A stretch of DNA of 64,000 nt, taken from NCBI RefSeq assembly GCF_900115735.1, contig NZ_FOXO01000023.1, positions 1-64,000 of the forward strand, read 5' to 3'. The stretch comes from Butyrivibrio proteoclasticus (GTDB taxonomy: Bacteria; Bacillota; Clostridia; Lachnospirales; Lachnospiraceae). A program made the position numbers and the translations under genes. Below the pieces are notes generated by a model. The model had not been told where the DNA came from. It searched no databases and worked only from the letters and a program-made list of their open reading frames with translations. The first letter of the stretch is position 1; every line of letters starts with the position of its first letter. Below are positions 27,263 through 36,021 of the stretch, piece by piece.

Positions 27263-29047
27263 TCACTCACTTATTAGTTTCAATTTGGATATGTCAGGGG
27301 CAATTGCCATTGAATAGTTAGTATAATATACAACAAATCCAGGCTTTGCTCCGCCGGGCTTTTTAACATCCTTTCGCTTTAAATAATCGATTTCCACTTT
27401 CTCCTGATTCTTACCCTTGGAGTAGAATGCAGCAAGAGCAGCAGCTTCTTCGAAAGCTCTGTCAGGAACTTCTTTTCCGCCGGTGATAAGAACAACGTGT
27501 GAACCTGCTATTTTTTTTGCATGGAACCACCAGTCACCACCATTTGCTGTCTTAAACGTTAGTTCATCGTTTTGATAGTTGTTTTTTCCTACGAAAATAT
27601 CAAATCCATCGCTGCTGACATAGTGAAATGGCTTGCTGGTAATCTTTTCTTTTCGGCTGCTTTTGGATGACGTGTGAGACTTTATATAGCCACTGTCCAC
27701 AAGTTCTTTTCTTATTTGGGCAAGATCAGCTTCGTTTTGTGCAATTTCCAAAGCGCTTTCTATTGATTCGAGTTGTTCAACCGCCTCAGAGACTTCTTTT
27801 ATCTGCTCGTCCATGGCTTCAGCTGTGCGCTTTAGTTTAGTATATTTATCAAAATACTTTTTGGCATTCTGGCTTGGAGTAAGAGTTGGATCAAGTGTAA
27901 TAGTTACATCTTCTCCGGTATTATAGTCATTTACAGTAATGCTTTTGGCACCTGGCTCTGCGCTATATCCATAGACAGTTAAAAGCTCACCATATATTCT
28001 GTATTTATCTTTTTTCTCGCTGTCTTTTAACTGCTTTGTCTGAAGATCAAGCTTTTTTACATTTCTTTCAAGAGCGGTCTGCACTATTTTTCTGAGATCG
28101 ACAGACTTTTGTCTTATTCTTGTGTAGACGTTTTTCTCAGCATAATATTGTTCGATTAGTGCGGATATATCAGAAATGGGAGCTGTCATATATGAAGAAT
28201 TTTCAGCCTCATATAAAGTCAGAGGAATAGAAGCGTATTCCTTTGGTATATCGCCATTATAGATTATAGAAGGAGTAAATCTACCAGTTCTTACTAGCTC
28301 CATGACATCATCAAAAGCTCTGTACACCTTAGCTCCTTCACCTGCATCAAGGGCTATAGCCGATTTATCGGCATCAATCCCTGCTCTGTAACAGATTTCC
28401 TGAGATACTATAGGAGAAAGCCCTGTATAGCTGGAATAAATAGCCTTAAAAATAGGCATTCCTTTGCTTAAGACAGCTCCTGAAAATTCATCTGCAGTAG
28501 TAGCAAGAGGGTTTATTTTTCCCTGTGAAGGGACAAAATATTCTCTTCCCGGAAGAACCTCTCTTACAGAGCTTACAGATGCTGGAATGTGCTTGATTGA
28601 ATCAATTATCACGTTGTTTTCATCCGTAAAAATAATATTTGAATATTTTCCCATGATCTCGATCAAAAGAACTTTATGCCTAAGATCGCCCATTTCATCC
28701 AAATGCTCGACTTCAAAGCGGATGACTCTTTCAAGTCCGCCGGGTTGAGTGACAGATATAATGCGGCCGTTCTGGATGTGTTTTCTAAGAAGCATGCAGA
28801 AATTAGGAGCTGTTAATGGAGAGCTTTTGTTGTCATCGGTCAAATAAGCAAGTGGAAGAGAAGCGTCGGATGACAATACAAGTCTTTTTTGCTTTATGCC
28901 ATACTTGTCCGCGTTTTCATAGGAAAGTTTTACAGTAATAAAAAGCTCGTCGCTTTCTGTCTGAGCAATCTTATATATACGACCACCAACCAGGTAATCG
29001 CTAAAATCTTTAGTTAAGTTTGCAATAGTTATTCCGTCAAATGCCAT
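27263..29047 (-). CDS. rqcH: NFACT ribosome quality control protein RqcH (FbpA-like)
   Basis: The 594-residue protein has the NFACT layout: an NFACT-N domain (about 1-220, MAFDGITIANLTKDF), a helix-hairpin-helix and coiled-coil region (about 290-430), and an NFACT-R/DUF814 domain (about 460-580, with DWWFHAKKIAGSHVVLI). RqcH binds stalled large ribosomal subunits and adds C-terminal alanine tails that mark nascent chains for degradation. Many genomes label it as fibronectin-binding protein. The full length and all domains are present. Confidence 0.92.
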   Translation of the reverse strand: MAFDGITIANLTKDFSDYLVGGRIYKIAQTESDELFITVKLSYENADKYGIKQKRLVLSSDASLPLAYLTDDNKSSPLTAPNFCMLLRKHIQNGRIISVTQPGGLERVIRFEVEHLDEMGDLRHKVLLIEIMGKYSNIIFTDENNVIIDSIKHIPASVSSVREVLPGREYFVPSQGKINPLATTADEFSGAVLSKGMPIFKAIYSSYTGLSPIVSQEICYRAGIDADKSAIALDAGEGAKVYRAFDDVMELVRTGRFTPSIIYNGDIPKEYASIPLTLYEAENSSYMTAPISDISALIEQYYAEKNVYTRIRQKSVDLRKIVQTALERNVKKLDLQTKQLKDSEKKDKYRIYGELLTVYGYSAEPGAKSITVNDYNTGEDVTITLDPTLTPSQNAKKYFDKYTKLKRTAEAMDEQIKEVSEAVEQLESIESALEIAQNEADLAQIRKELVDSGYIKSHTSSKSSRKEKITSKPFHYVSSDGFDIFVGKNNYQNDELTFKTANGGDWWFHAKKIAGSHVVLITGGKEVPDRAFEEAAALAAFYSKGKNQEKVEIDYLKRKDVKKPGGAKPGFVVYYTNYSMAIAPDISKLKLISE

Positions 29048-29077
29048 TTTGGTAAAACCTCGCTAATATATTTTGCT

Positions 29078-29120
29078 AAAAAATATCCAAGACTTTCTGT
29101 CTAAAGATAAGCCTTGGATA
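29078..29120 (-). terminator. Terminator after the alpha/beta hydrolase gene
   Basis: Read on the minus strand, TATCCAAG (29120-29113) pairs with CTTGGATA (29091-29084), followed by TTTTTAGC. It separates the hydrolase gene from rqcH. Confidence 0.65.
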
Positions 29121-29171
29121 AGATTTTACACTAATTTTTTTTGCCATACAAACAATATACAGATTTTTGTT

Positions 29172-29975
29172 TTAATTCATAAGGAATTTATACATTCTGT
29201 CTCTGTAATCAGGAGCTGTGTCATAGGCAGCATGTCCATAACCGATATACATATAAAGTCTGAAATCCTGTCTGTAGTCCAGATTCTCGGCGATTTCCAT
29301 TGTCGCATCGGAATCAAGTACCGCATCTTCATAAGAGCCGATTGCTAAAGTGGGGCACTGTATCTTTTTTAAATCATCAGAAATATCAAAGCCCAGGATT
29401 GATTTTGCAAGTATTATAAATCTATTTAGCTCTGCTGTAGTTACTGCATTACTCATGTCAGAAAAAAAGTCTTTATATTCATCGTAAATTCTTTCAGGAT
29501 ATATTTCTTTTGCGAAACTCTGATATAGAGCGTGAACATCGCCTTTTTCGGCCAGAGATATCCATTTTTCAATTACTTTGGTCTGTTCTGGCTTAATATG
29601 AGAAGAAGTCGAGCCTAGGACAAGCTTCTTTATAAGATCGGGATATTCAATGGCCATGACCATCGCGATCATTCCCCCTTGAGAAGCACCGAACAGAGAA
29701 ATGTCTTTTAAACCCAGCTCTTTGATTGCTTTTATCGTGTCATAGGCCATCTCGTGGATAGAATAGTTCTCAGGAATGGCTTCTCGTCTGTCGAATACAT
29801 AAATAGTGAAGTTGTCTTTTATTCTTGAAGAATATTCGGCTTCAACTGCATTTGCTGCTCCCATTACGCTTTGAATACTAAGGCCCGGAATTATAACCAA
29901 TGTGTTTATTCCGGTGCCGAATCTGAAGAAGTTCATTGAAAAATCAGGTGTTATAACCTTACTTAATTCTGCCAT
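29172..29975 (-). CDS. Alpha/beta hydrolase
   Basis: The 267-residue protein has the nucleophile elbow FGASQGGM (Ser about 115), an acidic residue in GSYEDAVLDSD (about 220) and the His in YIGYGHAAYDT (about 246). It has no signal peptide, so it is cytoplasmic. The oxyanion strand is LVIIPGLS. The substrate cannot be deduced; small esters or lactones are usual. It has its own terminator downstream. Confidence 0.85.
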   Translation of the reverse strand: MAELSKVITPDFSMNFFRFGTGINTLVIIPGLSIQSVMGAANAVEAEYSSRIKDNFTIYVFDRREAIPENYSIHEMAYDTIKAIKELGLKDISLFGASQGGMIAMVMAIEYPDLIKKLVLGSTSSHIKPEQTKVIEKWISLAEKGDVHALYQSFAKEIYPERIYDEYKDFFSDMSNAVTTAELNRFIILAKSILGFDISDDLKKIQCPTLAIGSYEDAVLDSDATMEIAENLDYRQDFRLYMYIGYGHAAYDTAPDYRDRMYKFLMN

Positions 29976-30074
29976 TTATTGTTCCCCTCACGTGATTATT
30001 GTACTTTTTTATCATATCACAATTTATGTACCTTCCATATTTCGAAAATAAAAAATAAAAAGAAAAAATAGGTA

Positions 30075-30104
30075 TTGTAAACGCTTACATTCCTGTGGTA
30101 TAAC
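30075..30104 (+). promoter_or_regulatory. uxaB promoter with overlapping LacI-type operator O1
   Basis: TTGTAA (30075-30080) and TATAAC (30099-30104) with an 18-base spacer form the promoter. The palindrome TGTAAACGCTTACA (30076-30089) covers the -35 element, so a bound repressor would block polymerase. The motif also fits a catabolite-responsive element loosely. Confidence 0.7.
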
Positions 30105-30135
30105 AATAAGTGTAAAAATTCATTTTGAGAACAAA

Positions 30136-30149
30136 TGTAAGAGCTTACA
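30136..30149 (+). promoter_or_regulatory. LacI-type operator O2 upstream of uxaB
   Basis: TGTAAGAGCTTACA is a near-perfect palindrome downstream of the expected transcription start and before the ribosome binding site AGGAGG at 30155. It matches the operators around uxaC, uxaA and the binding-protein gene at 55193. Confidence 0.75.
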
Positions 30150-30169
30150 TTTTTAGGAGGATATGGGTA

Positions 30170-31669
30170 ATGGAATTATTAAACTATGATGTACTTGAAA
30201 AATCAGGCTACACAGGTTACGTTCTTAAGGATGCGCCTGTAAAGGTGCTCCAGTTCGGTGAAGGAAACTTCCTCAGAGCATTCGTTGATTATTTCTTTGA
30301 CATCAGCAATGAAAAGGCTGGCTTTAACGGCAAGGTAGCTCTTGTACAGCCAATTGCACAGGGACTTACAGAGCTTGTCAACAAGCAGGAAGGTCTTTAT
30401 ACACTTTACCTTCGTGGAAGCGAGAACGGACAGAAGGTAGATGCAAAGAGAGTTATCTCAGCTGTAGATTCATGCCTTAACCCATATGATAAGGCTGATT
30501 TTGACAGAATGATGGAAATCGCAGCAAGTGATGACCTTGACATCATTGCATCTAACACAACAGAAGCAGGTATTGCATATGATCCTTCATGCAAATTTGA
30601 GGATGTTCCTGCAAACAGCTTCCCTGGAAAGCTTACACAGGTTCTTTACACAAGATTTAAGGCTGGTAAGAAGGGTGTAGTTGTTCTTTCATGCGAGCTT
30701 ATCGACAACAACGGTAAAGAACTCTTAAAGTGCGTTAACCAGTACATTGACCAGTGGAACCTTGGAGAAGAGTTCAAGACTTGGGTAAACAATGACAATA
30801 TTTTCTGCTCAACACTTGTAGACAGAATCGTTCCGGGAAGAATCCGTGATCCTAAGGAAGTAGAAAAGCTTGAGGAAGAGAACGGATACCATGACGAACT
30901 TATTGATGTAGGTGAGATCTTCGGTGTTTGGATCATTGAAGGACCAGAGGGACTTGAGGACAGACTTCCATTTAAGAAGGCTGGAGTAAATGTTCACGTT
31001 GTACCTGATGTTATGCCATACAAGCACAGAAAGGTTCGTATCCTGAACGGTGCTCACACAGGATTTGTTCTTGGTGCTTATCTTGCAGGATTTGATATTG
31101 TTCGTGATTGTATGCACAATGACAATGTTGCTGGTTTCATGAACAAGATGTTAAGTGAAGAGGTTATCCCTACACTTGTCGACCATCTTGATGAGAATGA
31201 TCTTAATCAGTTTGCAGCTGCAGTTAAGGATAGATTCAACAATCCATTCGTTAACCACGAGCTTATGTCTATTTCACTTAACTCAACAAGTAAGTGGAAG
31301 GCTAGAAATATGCCATCATTCCTTCAATACATTGAGAAGAATGGCAAGCTTCCTGTTTGCCTTACAATGTCACTTGCAGCATACATCGCATTCTATTCAA
31401 ACGATGTACAGGAACTTACAGATGCAGGACTTGTATGTAAGAGACCGGCAGGCAATACATACACAGTAAGTGATGACAGATGGGCTCTTGAGTTCTTCTA
31501 TGATCACAGAAATGATTCAGAAGAAGACCTTGTAAAGGCTGTTCTTTCTAATGAGAAAATGTGGGATCAGGACCTTAACAAGATTGATGGTCTTACAGAT
31601 GCAGTAGTAGCAGACCTTCACAAAATTCACACAGAAGGCGCAGAAAAAGCCTACGCTAGTTGCCTTTAA
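30170..31669 (+). CDS. uxaB: Tagaturonate reductase (altronate oxidoreductase)
   Basis: UxaB reduces D-tagaturonate to D-altronate with NADH, the second step of galacturonate breakdown. The 499-residue protein is a polyol-type long-chain dehydrogenase: an N-terminal Rossmann region (VLQFGEGNFLRAFVDYFFD) and the family motif RKVRILNGAHTGFVLGAY with the catalytic Lys/Asn/His. AGGAGG at 30155-30160 is nine bases before the ATG at 30170. A second ATG at 30163 is out of frame. It stands alone, 20 kb from uxaC and uxaA, but shares their operators. Confidence 0.93.
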   Translation: MELLNYDVLEKSGYTGYVLKDAPVKVLQFGEGNFLRAFVDYFFDISNEKAGFNGKVALVQPIAQGLTELVNKQEGLYTLYLRGSENGQKVDAKRVISAVDSCLNPYDKADFDRMMEIAASDDLDIIASNTTEAGIAYDPSCKFEDVPANSFPGKLTQVLYTRFKAGKKGVVVLSCELIDNNGKELLKCVNQYIDQWNLGEEFKTWVNNDNIFCSTLVDRIVPGRIRDPKEVEKLEEENGYHDELIDVGEIFGVWIIEGPEGLEDRLPFKKAGVNVHVVPDVMPYKHRKVRILNGAHTGFVLGAYLAGFDIVRDCMHNDNVAGFMNKMLSEEVIPTLVDHLDENDLNQFAAAVKDRFNNPFVNHELMSISLNSTSKWKARNMPSFLQYIEKNGKLPVCLTMSLAAYIAFYSNDVQELTDAGLVCKRPAGNTYTVSDDRWALEFFYDHRNDSEEDLVKAVLSNEKMWDQDLNKIDGLTDAVVADLHKIHTEGAEKAYASCL

Positions 31670-31679
31670 TACATAATAA

Positions 31680-31709
31680 AAAACGCCTCATTATGGGGCG
31701 TTTTTTTAT
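31680..31709 (+). terminator. Terminator of uxaB
   Basis: AAAACGCC pairs with GGGCGTTTT around a short loop, followed by T7. The reverse strand also has a run of T, so it may serve the convergent ABC-F gene too. Confidence 0.87.
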
Positions 31710-31721
31710 TATGCATATATA

Positions 31722-33281
31722 TCAGACTCTTGTTGTCCATTTGGAGCAGTCAATTACTTCAGTAGCAAGGTCTGAATAGAAGTCAGGTTCGTGGCAGACC
31801 ATAAGAACTGTGCCTTTATATTCTTTGAGTGCTCTGTGGAGCTCATCCTTTGCATCTACGTCAAGATGGTTAGTGGGCTCGTCCAAAACAAGAAGATTAG
31901 ATTCTCTGTTCATAAGTTTGCAAAGGCGAACCTTGGCCTGCTCACCACCGGAAAGGACTTTACACTTACTTTCGATATGCTTGGTGGTAAGACCGCATTT
32001 TGCAAGAGCGGAGCGGACTTCATACTGTGAAAATCCGGGGAATTCGTTCCATATTTCTTCCATACAGGTTGTTTCGATGTTAGGAGACATTTCCTGTTCG
32101 AAATATCCTATAGCAACATTTTCGCCTCTTGTAACCTTTCCTGAAATTGGAGGAATGATGCCAAGGATGCTCTTTAGGAGAGTACTTTTTCCGATTCCGT
32201 TTGCGCCTGTAAGTACTACAAATGTATTTCTCTCAATAGCAAGAGTTAAAGGCTTTGAAAGAGGCGTATCGTAGCCGATTACAAGATCATTTAGTTCAAA
32301 CAGGAACTTGCTTGGCGTCTTTGCGGTTTTAAAGAAAAATTCAGGCTTTGGTTTCTCCTGTATTTTTTCTATGATATCCATGTTATCAAGTTTCTTTTGA
32401 CGGGCCATGGCCATATTTCTTGTGGCTACGCGGGCTTTGTTTCTAGCAACAAAATCCTTGAGCTCCGCAATTTCCTGCTGCTGACGGTTGTAGGCTGCTT
32501 CTCTTTGAGCTTTTTTAGCTTCATAGACTTCCATGAACTTGTCGTAATCACCTACATATCTGTCGAGACTGTGTGTCTGACCATCCATGTGATAGATGAT
32601 GTTGACAACGTTGTTGAGGAATGGAACATCATGAGATATGAGAATAAAGGCATTCTCGTATTCCTGAAGGTATCTTGTGAGCCATACGATATGTTCGGCA
32701 TCAAGGTAGTTAGTGGGCTCGTCTAAAAGCAGAATATCAGGCTTTTCCAAAAGAAGTTTTCCCAAAAGGATCTTTGTACGCTGACCACCTGAAAGCTCTG
32801 TAACATCTCTGTCCAGACCAAGCTCAAGAAATCCGAGAGCTCTTGAAACCTCTTCAATCTTAGAATCGATGAGATAGAAGTCGTGATTGGTCAAAAGATC
32901 CTGAATTGTGCCAAGTTCTTCCATATATTCTTCAAGCTGCTTTTCATCCGCTGCGCCCATGGCATCGCAAATCTCATTCATTCTTTTTTCCATGTCATAT
33001 AATGGTTCGTAGGCAGAAGCAAGGACATCCCTTATGGTCATGCCTTCTTTAAGTACAGCGTGCTGATCAAGATATCCGACTTTTACATTTTTGGCCCATT
33101 CAATTGTGCCTGCATCAGGCATGAGCTTACCAATTATTATGTTCATGAAAGTTGACTTTCCCTCGCCGTTAGCACCAACAAGACCGATGTGTTCTCCTTT
33201 GAGAAGTCTGAAAGAAACATCATCAAAGATCGCCCTGTCGCCAAAGCCGTGGGTAAGATGCTCAACATTTAAAATACTCAT
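31722..33281 (-). CDS. ABC-F family ATPase (ribosome-associated)
   Basis: The 519-residue protein has two ABC domains and no membrane segments, as in ABC-F translation factors. Walker A motifs are GANGEGKST (about 37) and GANGIGKST (about 360); the signatures are LSGGQRTKI and LSGGEQAKV; the Walker B segments are LLLDEPTNYLD and LVLDEPTNHLD. The linker between them (about 240-320) is charged and helical, as expected for the P-site tRNA interaction motif. It could act in translation elongation or in resistance to ribosome-targeting antibiotics; the subgroup looks YbiT-like. Confidence 0.9.
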   Translation of the reverse strand: MSILNVEHLTHGFGDRAIFDDVSFRLLKGEHIGLVGANGEGKSTFMNIIIGKLMPDAGTIEWAKNVKVGYLDQHAVLKEGMTIRDVLASAYEPLYDMEKRMNEICDAMGAADEKQLEEYMEELGTIQDLLTNHDFYLIDSKIEEVSRALGFLELGLDRDVTELSGGQRTKILLGKLLLEKPDILLLDEPTNYLDAEHIVWLTRYLQEYENAFILISHDVPFLNNVVNIIYHMDGQTHSLDRYVGDYDKFMEVYEAKKAQREAAYNRQQQEIAELKDFVARNKARVATRNMAMARQKKLDNMDIIEKIQEKPKPEFFFKTAKTPSKFLFELNDLVIGYDTPLSKPLTLAIERNTFVVLTGANGIGKSTLLKSILGIIPPISGKVTRGENVAIGYFEQEMSPNIETTCMEEIWNEFPGFSQYEVRSALAKCGLTTKHIESKCKVLSGGEQAKVRLCKLMNRESNLLVLDEPTNHLDVDAKDELHRALKEYKGTVLMVCHEPDFYSDLATEVIDCSKWTTRV

Positions 33282-33476
33282 AAAATATCCTTTCTATAAT
33301 AAACTTTTACCTATTGTTATCTAAGCGCAATCTTTTACATTATAATTGAAAAACATTCTGTTGTCTTTTGCTTTTTTCTGTTTATTAAATTTTCGTAAAA
33401 ATTTATTAGTGACTTTTGGAATTTAATGTAGTAAAATATAAACCTTGCTGTAAAGATATTATGGAGGTTTTACAAA

Positions 33477-34919
33477 ATGGATTCAAAACGTATGAAATGG
33501 ACCACGTTAGCGTTCATGGCATTTTCAACCGTATGGGGGTTTGGAAATGTATTAAATGGTTTTCTTTATTTTAACGGCACACAGGTAATGTTCAGTTGGG
33601 TGCTTATGTTTGCACTTTACTTTGTGCCATATGCACTTATGGTAGGTGAGCTTGGTTCTGCCTTCAAAACATCAGGCGGTGGTGTAAGCTCATGGGTACT
33701 TAGCACAACAGGCCCTAAGGTTGCTTACTATGCAGGCTGGACTTATTGGGCTTGCCATATTACTTATATTGCTTCTAAGTCTTCAGGTGGACTTAAGGCG
33801 CTTAGCTGGGCTGTTTACAGAAATGGTGAAAAATATGATTCATTCCCAACATTTGCTGTTCAGCTTGTTACATTGGCTATTCTTTTGATTTTCTGTTATG
33901 TTGCTTCAAGAGGACTTAACCCCCTTAAAAAGCTTGCAACTCTTGCAGGAACAAGTATGTTTGTAATGTCTATTCTTTACATCATAATGATGTTTGCTGC
34001 ACCTGCAATCAATCCACAGGGCGGTTTTGTATCACTTGACCTTAGCATTAAGAGTCTTATTCCTCAGTTTAATGTCAAGTATTTTACATCACTTTCAATA
34101 CTTGTATTTGCTGTAGGTGGTTGTGAGAAAATCTCTCCTTATGTTAATAAGATTGATAACCCAAGTAAGGGCTTCCCAAGAGCAATGATTACTCTTGCAG
34201 GAATGGTTGTTGTTTGTGCGATGCTTGGAACTGTAGCAATGGGTATGATGTTTGATCCTGCAGAGATTAACGCAAGCGCAGACAGCTTTAACGCATATAA
34301 TTCAAACGGAAGCTACTGGGCATTCCAGAAACTTGGTAATTATTATCACATTGGAGATACACTTCTTATCATTTATGCTATTTGTAATGCAATCGGTCAG
34401 CTTTCAACTCTTGTTATCAGTATTGATGCACCTCTTCGTATGCTTCTTGACAATGAGGACGCAAGAGAGTTTATTCCTTCAAAACTTCTTAAGAAGAATG
34501 ATGCCGGTGCTTATGTAAATGGTATTAAGCTTGTAGCTTTATTATCAGGAGCGATTATCCTTATTCAGTCATTTGTTCCTGGTGCAGCTGTAGTTCTTAA
34601 GCAGCTTACAAAGCTTAACTCAGTGTGCATGCCACTTCGTTACCTTTGGGTATTTTGGGCATATATCGCTCTTAGAAAGGCTGGAGATAAATTCAAGCCT
34701 GATTATAGATTCGTCAAGAATCAGGGTGTGGCTCTGTTCTTTGGAATATGGTGCTTTGGAGTAACAGCAGCAAGCTGTATTCTTGGAATGTATGATGCAG
34801 ATCCGTTTACATTTGCACTTAACGTAATTACACCACTTGTTCTTACTGCTCTTGGCGTTATCCTTCCTATGATTGCTAAAAGAGAAAAGGATAAGGCAAA
34901 AGGTGTAGAAGTTGCATAA
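33477..34919 (+). CDS. APC-superfamily amino acid permease
   Basis: The 480-residue protein has about twelve membrane helices. The first helix carries the APC-type unwound region (TVWGFGNVLNGF), and a second Gly-rich break lies in the sixth helix (LVFAVGGCEKISPYV). This resembles the YjeM/glutamate-GABA antiporter branch. The substrate is not clear from the sequence. GGAGG precedes the ATG at good spacing. It stands alone, with a terminator after it. Confidence 0.87.
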   Translation: MDSKRMKWTTLAFMAFSTVWGFGNVLNGFLYFNGTQVMFSWVLMFALYFVPYALMVGELGSAFKTSGGGVSSWVLSTTGPKVAYYAGWTYWACHITYIASKSSGGLKALSWAVYRNGEKYDSFPTFAVQLVTLAILLIFCYVASRGLNPLKKLATLAGTSMFVMSILYIIMMFAAPAINPQGGFVSLDLSIKSLIPQFNVKYFTSLSILVFAVGGCEKISPYVNKIDNPSKGFPRAMITLAGMVVVCAMLGTVAMGMMFDPAEINASADSFNAYNSNGSYWAFQKLGNYYHIGDTLLIIYAICNAIGQLSTLVISIDAPLRMLLDNEDAREFIPSKLLKKNDAGAYVNGIKLVALLSGAIILIQSFVPGAAVVLKQLTKLNSVCMPLRYLWVFWAYIALRKAGDKFKPDYRFVKNQGVALFFGIWCFGVTAASCILGMYDADPFTFALNVITPLVLTALGVILPMIAKREKDKAKGVEVA

Positions 34920-34937
34920 AAAAATATTTGTTCTATT

Positions 34938-34968
34938 AAAAATACTGCCGTTTTGGGCAGTATTTTTT
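34938..34968 (+). terminator. Terminator of the APC permease gene
   Basis: AAAATACTGCC pairs with GGGCAGTATTTT around a five-base loop, followed by a T-run. Confidence 0.9.
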
Positions 34969-35042
34969 TGCCATTTTATTTTTTTGCTCGTATAAATAAG
35001 TGTATAATAAATTAGAGCAATACATGTGAGGAGGAACCTATA

Positions 35043-35279
35043 ATGGCTGATAAAAAGAATATGATAAATGATGAATACCTTACAGAAGTGAATGGTGGTG
35101 CAGGTAAGAGCTCGGCAGAGTTCAGAGCCAGAAGAAAAGAATTTGATGATGCCTGGACAATGTTAAAGATGGATTCCAAGGGGTTCTCCGGCATGATGAT
35201 GGCTGAACTTTATGATGAATGGGAACTTGCAGGATATTCACCGGACGCGTCAACATTTCTTGCAACTAAAAAGGCATAA
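35043..35279 (+). CDS. Small protein with double-glycine-type leader
   Basis: The 78-residue protein begins with about 20 residues that read like a bacteriocin or RiPP leader: MINDEYLTEVNGG followed by AGKSS. The expected Leu-Glu-Val-x-Gly-Gly pattern of double-glycine processing is present, with a hydrophobic residue at -4. The rest (about 58 residues) is charged, has no Cys and no obvious hydrophobic segment. TGAGGAGG precedes the ATG; a TATAAT lies at 35003. Directly after the stop begins a GIY-YIG gene. No C39-type exporter is adjacent. It could be a secreted peptide or only leader-like. Confidence 0.7.
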   Translation: MADKKNMINDEYLTEVNGGAGKSSAEFRARRKEFDDAWTMLKMDSKGFSGMMMAELYDEWELAGYSPDASTFLATKKA

Positions 35280-35522
35280 ATGGAATATTACTCATATATG
35301 GTCAGGTGTGCAGGTGGATCTTTTTACTGCGGATACACCAATGATCTGGAAAAAAGAATAAAGACTCACAATTCAGGTAAGGGGGCAAAATATACAAGAG
35401 CCCGCTTACCTGTTGTCTTGGTTTATTATGAAACCTTCAAGACTAAAGAAGAGGCCATGAGCAGAGAGTGGCATTTAAAGCGCCTTACGCACTCTCAAAA
35501 AGAAAAAATGGCAAATAAATAA
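35280..35522 (+). CDS. GIY-YIG nuclease-fold protein (YhbQ/UPF0213-like)
   Basis: The 80-residue protein is one GIY-YIG domain. The Tyr pair lies in [20 protein letters not shown], followed by the Arg of the active site in EKRIKTH and the conserved Glu in SREWHLK. Stand-alone proteins of this size are common and probably act on DNA structures. It starts right after the stop of the double-glycine protein gene. Confidence 0.9.
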   Translation: MEYYSYMVRCAGGSFYCGYTNDLEKRIKTHNSGKGAKYTRARLPVVLVYYETFKTKEEAMSREWHLKRLTHSQKEKMANK

Positions 35523-35525
35523 GTA

Positions 35526-35583
35526 TTGCAATTACATATATATAGTTATAGAATACAAGTGTACTAGTAAACATAGTACACTT
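35526..35583 (+). promoter_or_regulatory. Promoter and palindromic operator of the GntR-led operon
   Basis: TTGCAA (35526-35531) and TAGAAT (35549-35554) are 17 bases apart. Directly at the predicted start of transcription lies the inverted repeat AAGTGTACTA/TAGTACACTT (35557-35583). YtrA-type regulators bind palindromes near their own promoters, so autorepression is likely. The repeat is followed by ATTTTTTG and could alternatively terminate the upstream gene. Confidence 0.7.
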
Positions 35584-35628
35584 ATTTTTTGTAACTAAAA
35601 CTAAATTGTTAAACAATGGGTGAAGAGA

Positions 35629-36021
35629 ATGAAGCTTATTGATTATCAAGATAGCAGACCAATCTATGAGCAGATAGTTGAGAATTTCAAGATGCAGATC
35701 TTTAAAGGGATATTGCAACCGGATGATCAGATGCCATCTGTCAGAAGTCTGTCTATGGAGCTTTCTACAAACCCTAACACTGTACAAAAGGCCTACGCCG
35801 AACTTGAGAGACAGGGATTTATCTATACTGTCAAGGGAAGAGGCAATTTTGTAAAAGACAGTACAGGGCTACTCAAAGACAATAAAAAAGAAGAGCTTAT
35901 AAAAGCGGTTGTTGATCTGTTTGTAGAAGCTAAAGAAATCGGAATACCACTAGAGGAACTTGTAAATGAAATAAAGCTAAGGCTTGGGGAGAATATGCAA
36001 AGCGGAGGAGAATTAACATGA
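35629..36021 (+). CDS. GntR-family (YtrA-type) transcriptional regulator
   Basis: The 131-residue protein has a GntR winged-helix domain (about 1-75, SRPIYEQIVENFK and SVRSLSMELSTNPNTVQKAY) and only a short helical tail, as in YtrA regulators, which have no large effector domain. These usually control ABC transporter genes in the same operon. The ATG at 35629 starts the conserved N-terminus; a GTG nine bases upstream is also in frame. The stop overlaps the ATPase gene start by four bases. Confidence 0.9.
   Translation: MKLIDYQDSRPIYEQIVENFKMQIFKGILQPDDQMPSVRSLSMELSTNPNTVQKAYAELERQGFIYTVKGRGNFVKDSTGLLKDNKKEELIKAVVDLFVEAKEIGIPLEELVNEIKLRLGENMQSGGELT

Noticed and set aside
30076..30089. CcpA cre site rather than a LacI-family operator
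   Set aside because: The site fits cre only loosely; the same palindrome recurs at four galacturonate-related promoters next to a LacI-type gene, so a pathway-specific operator is preferred, though dual control is possible.
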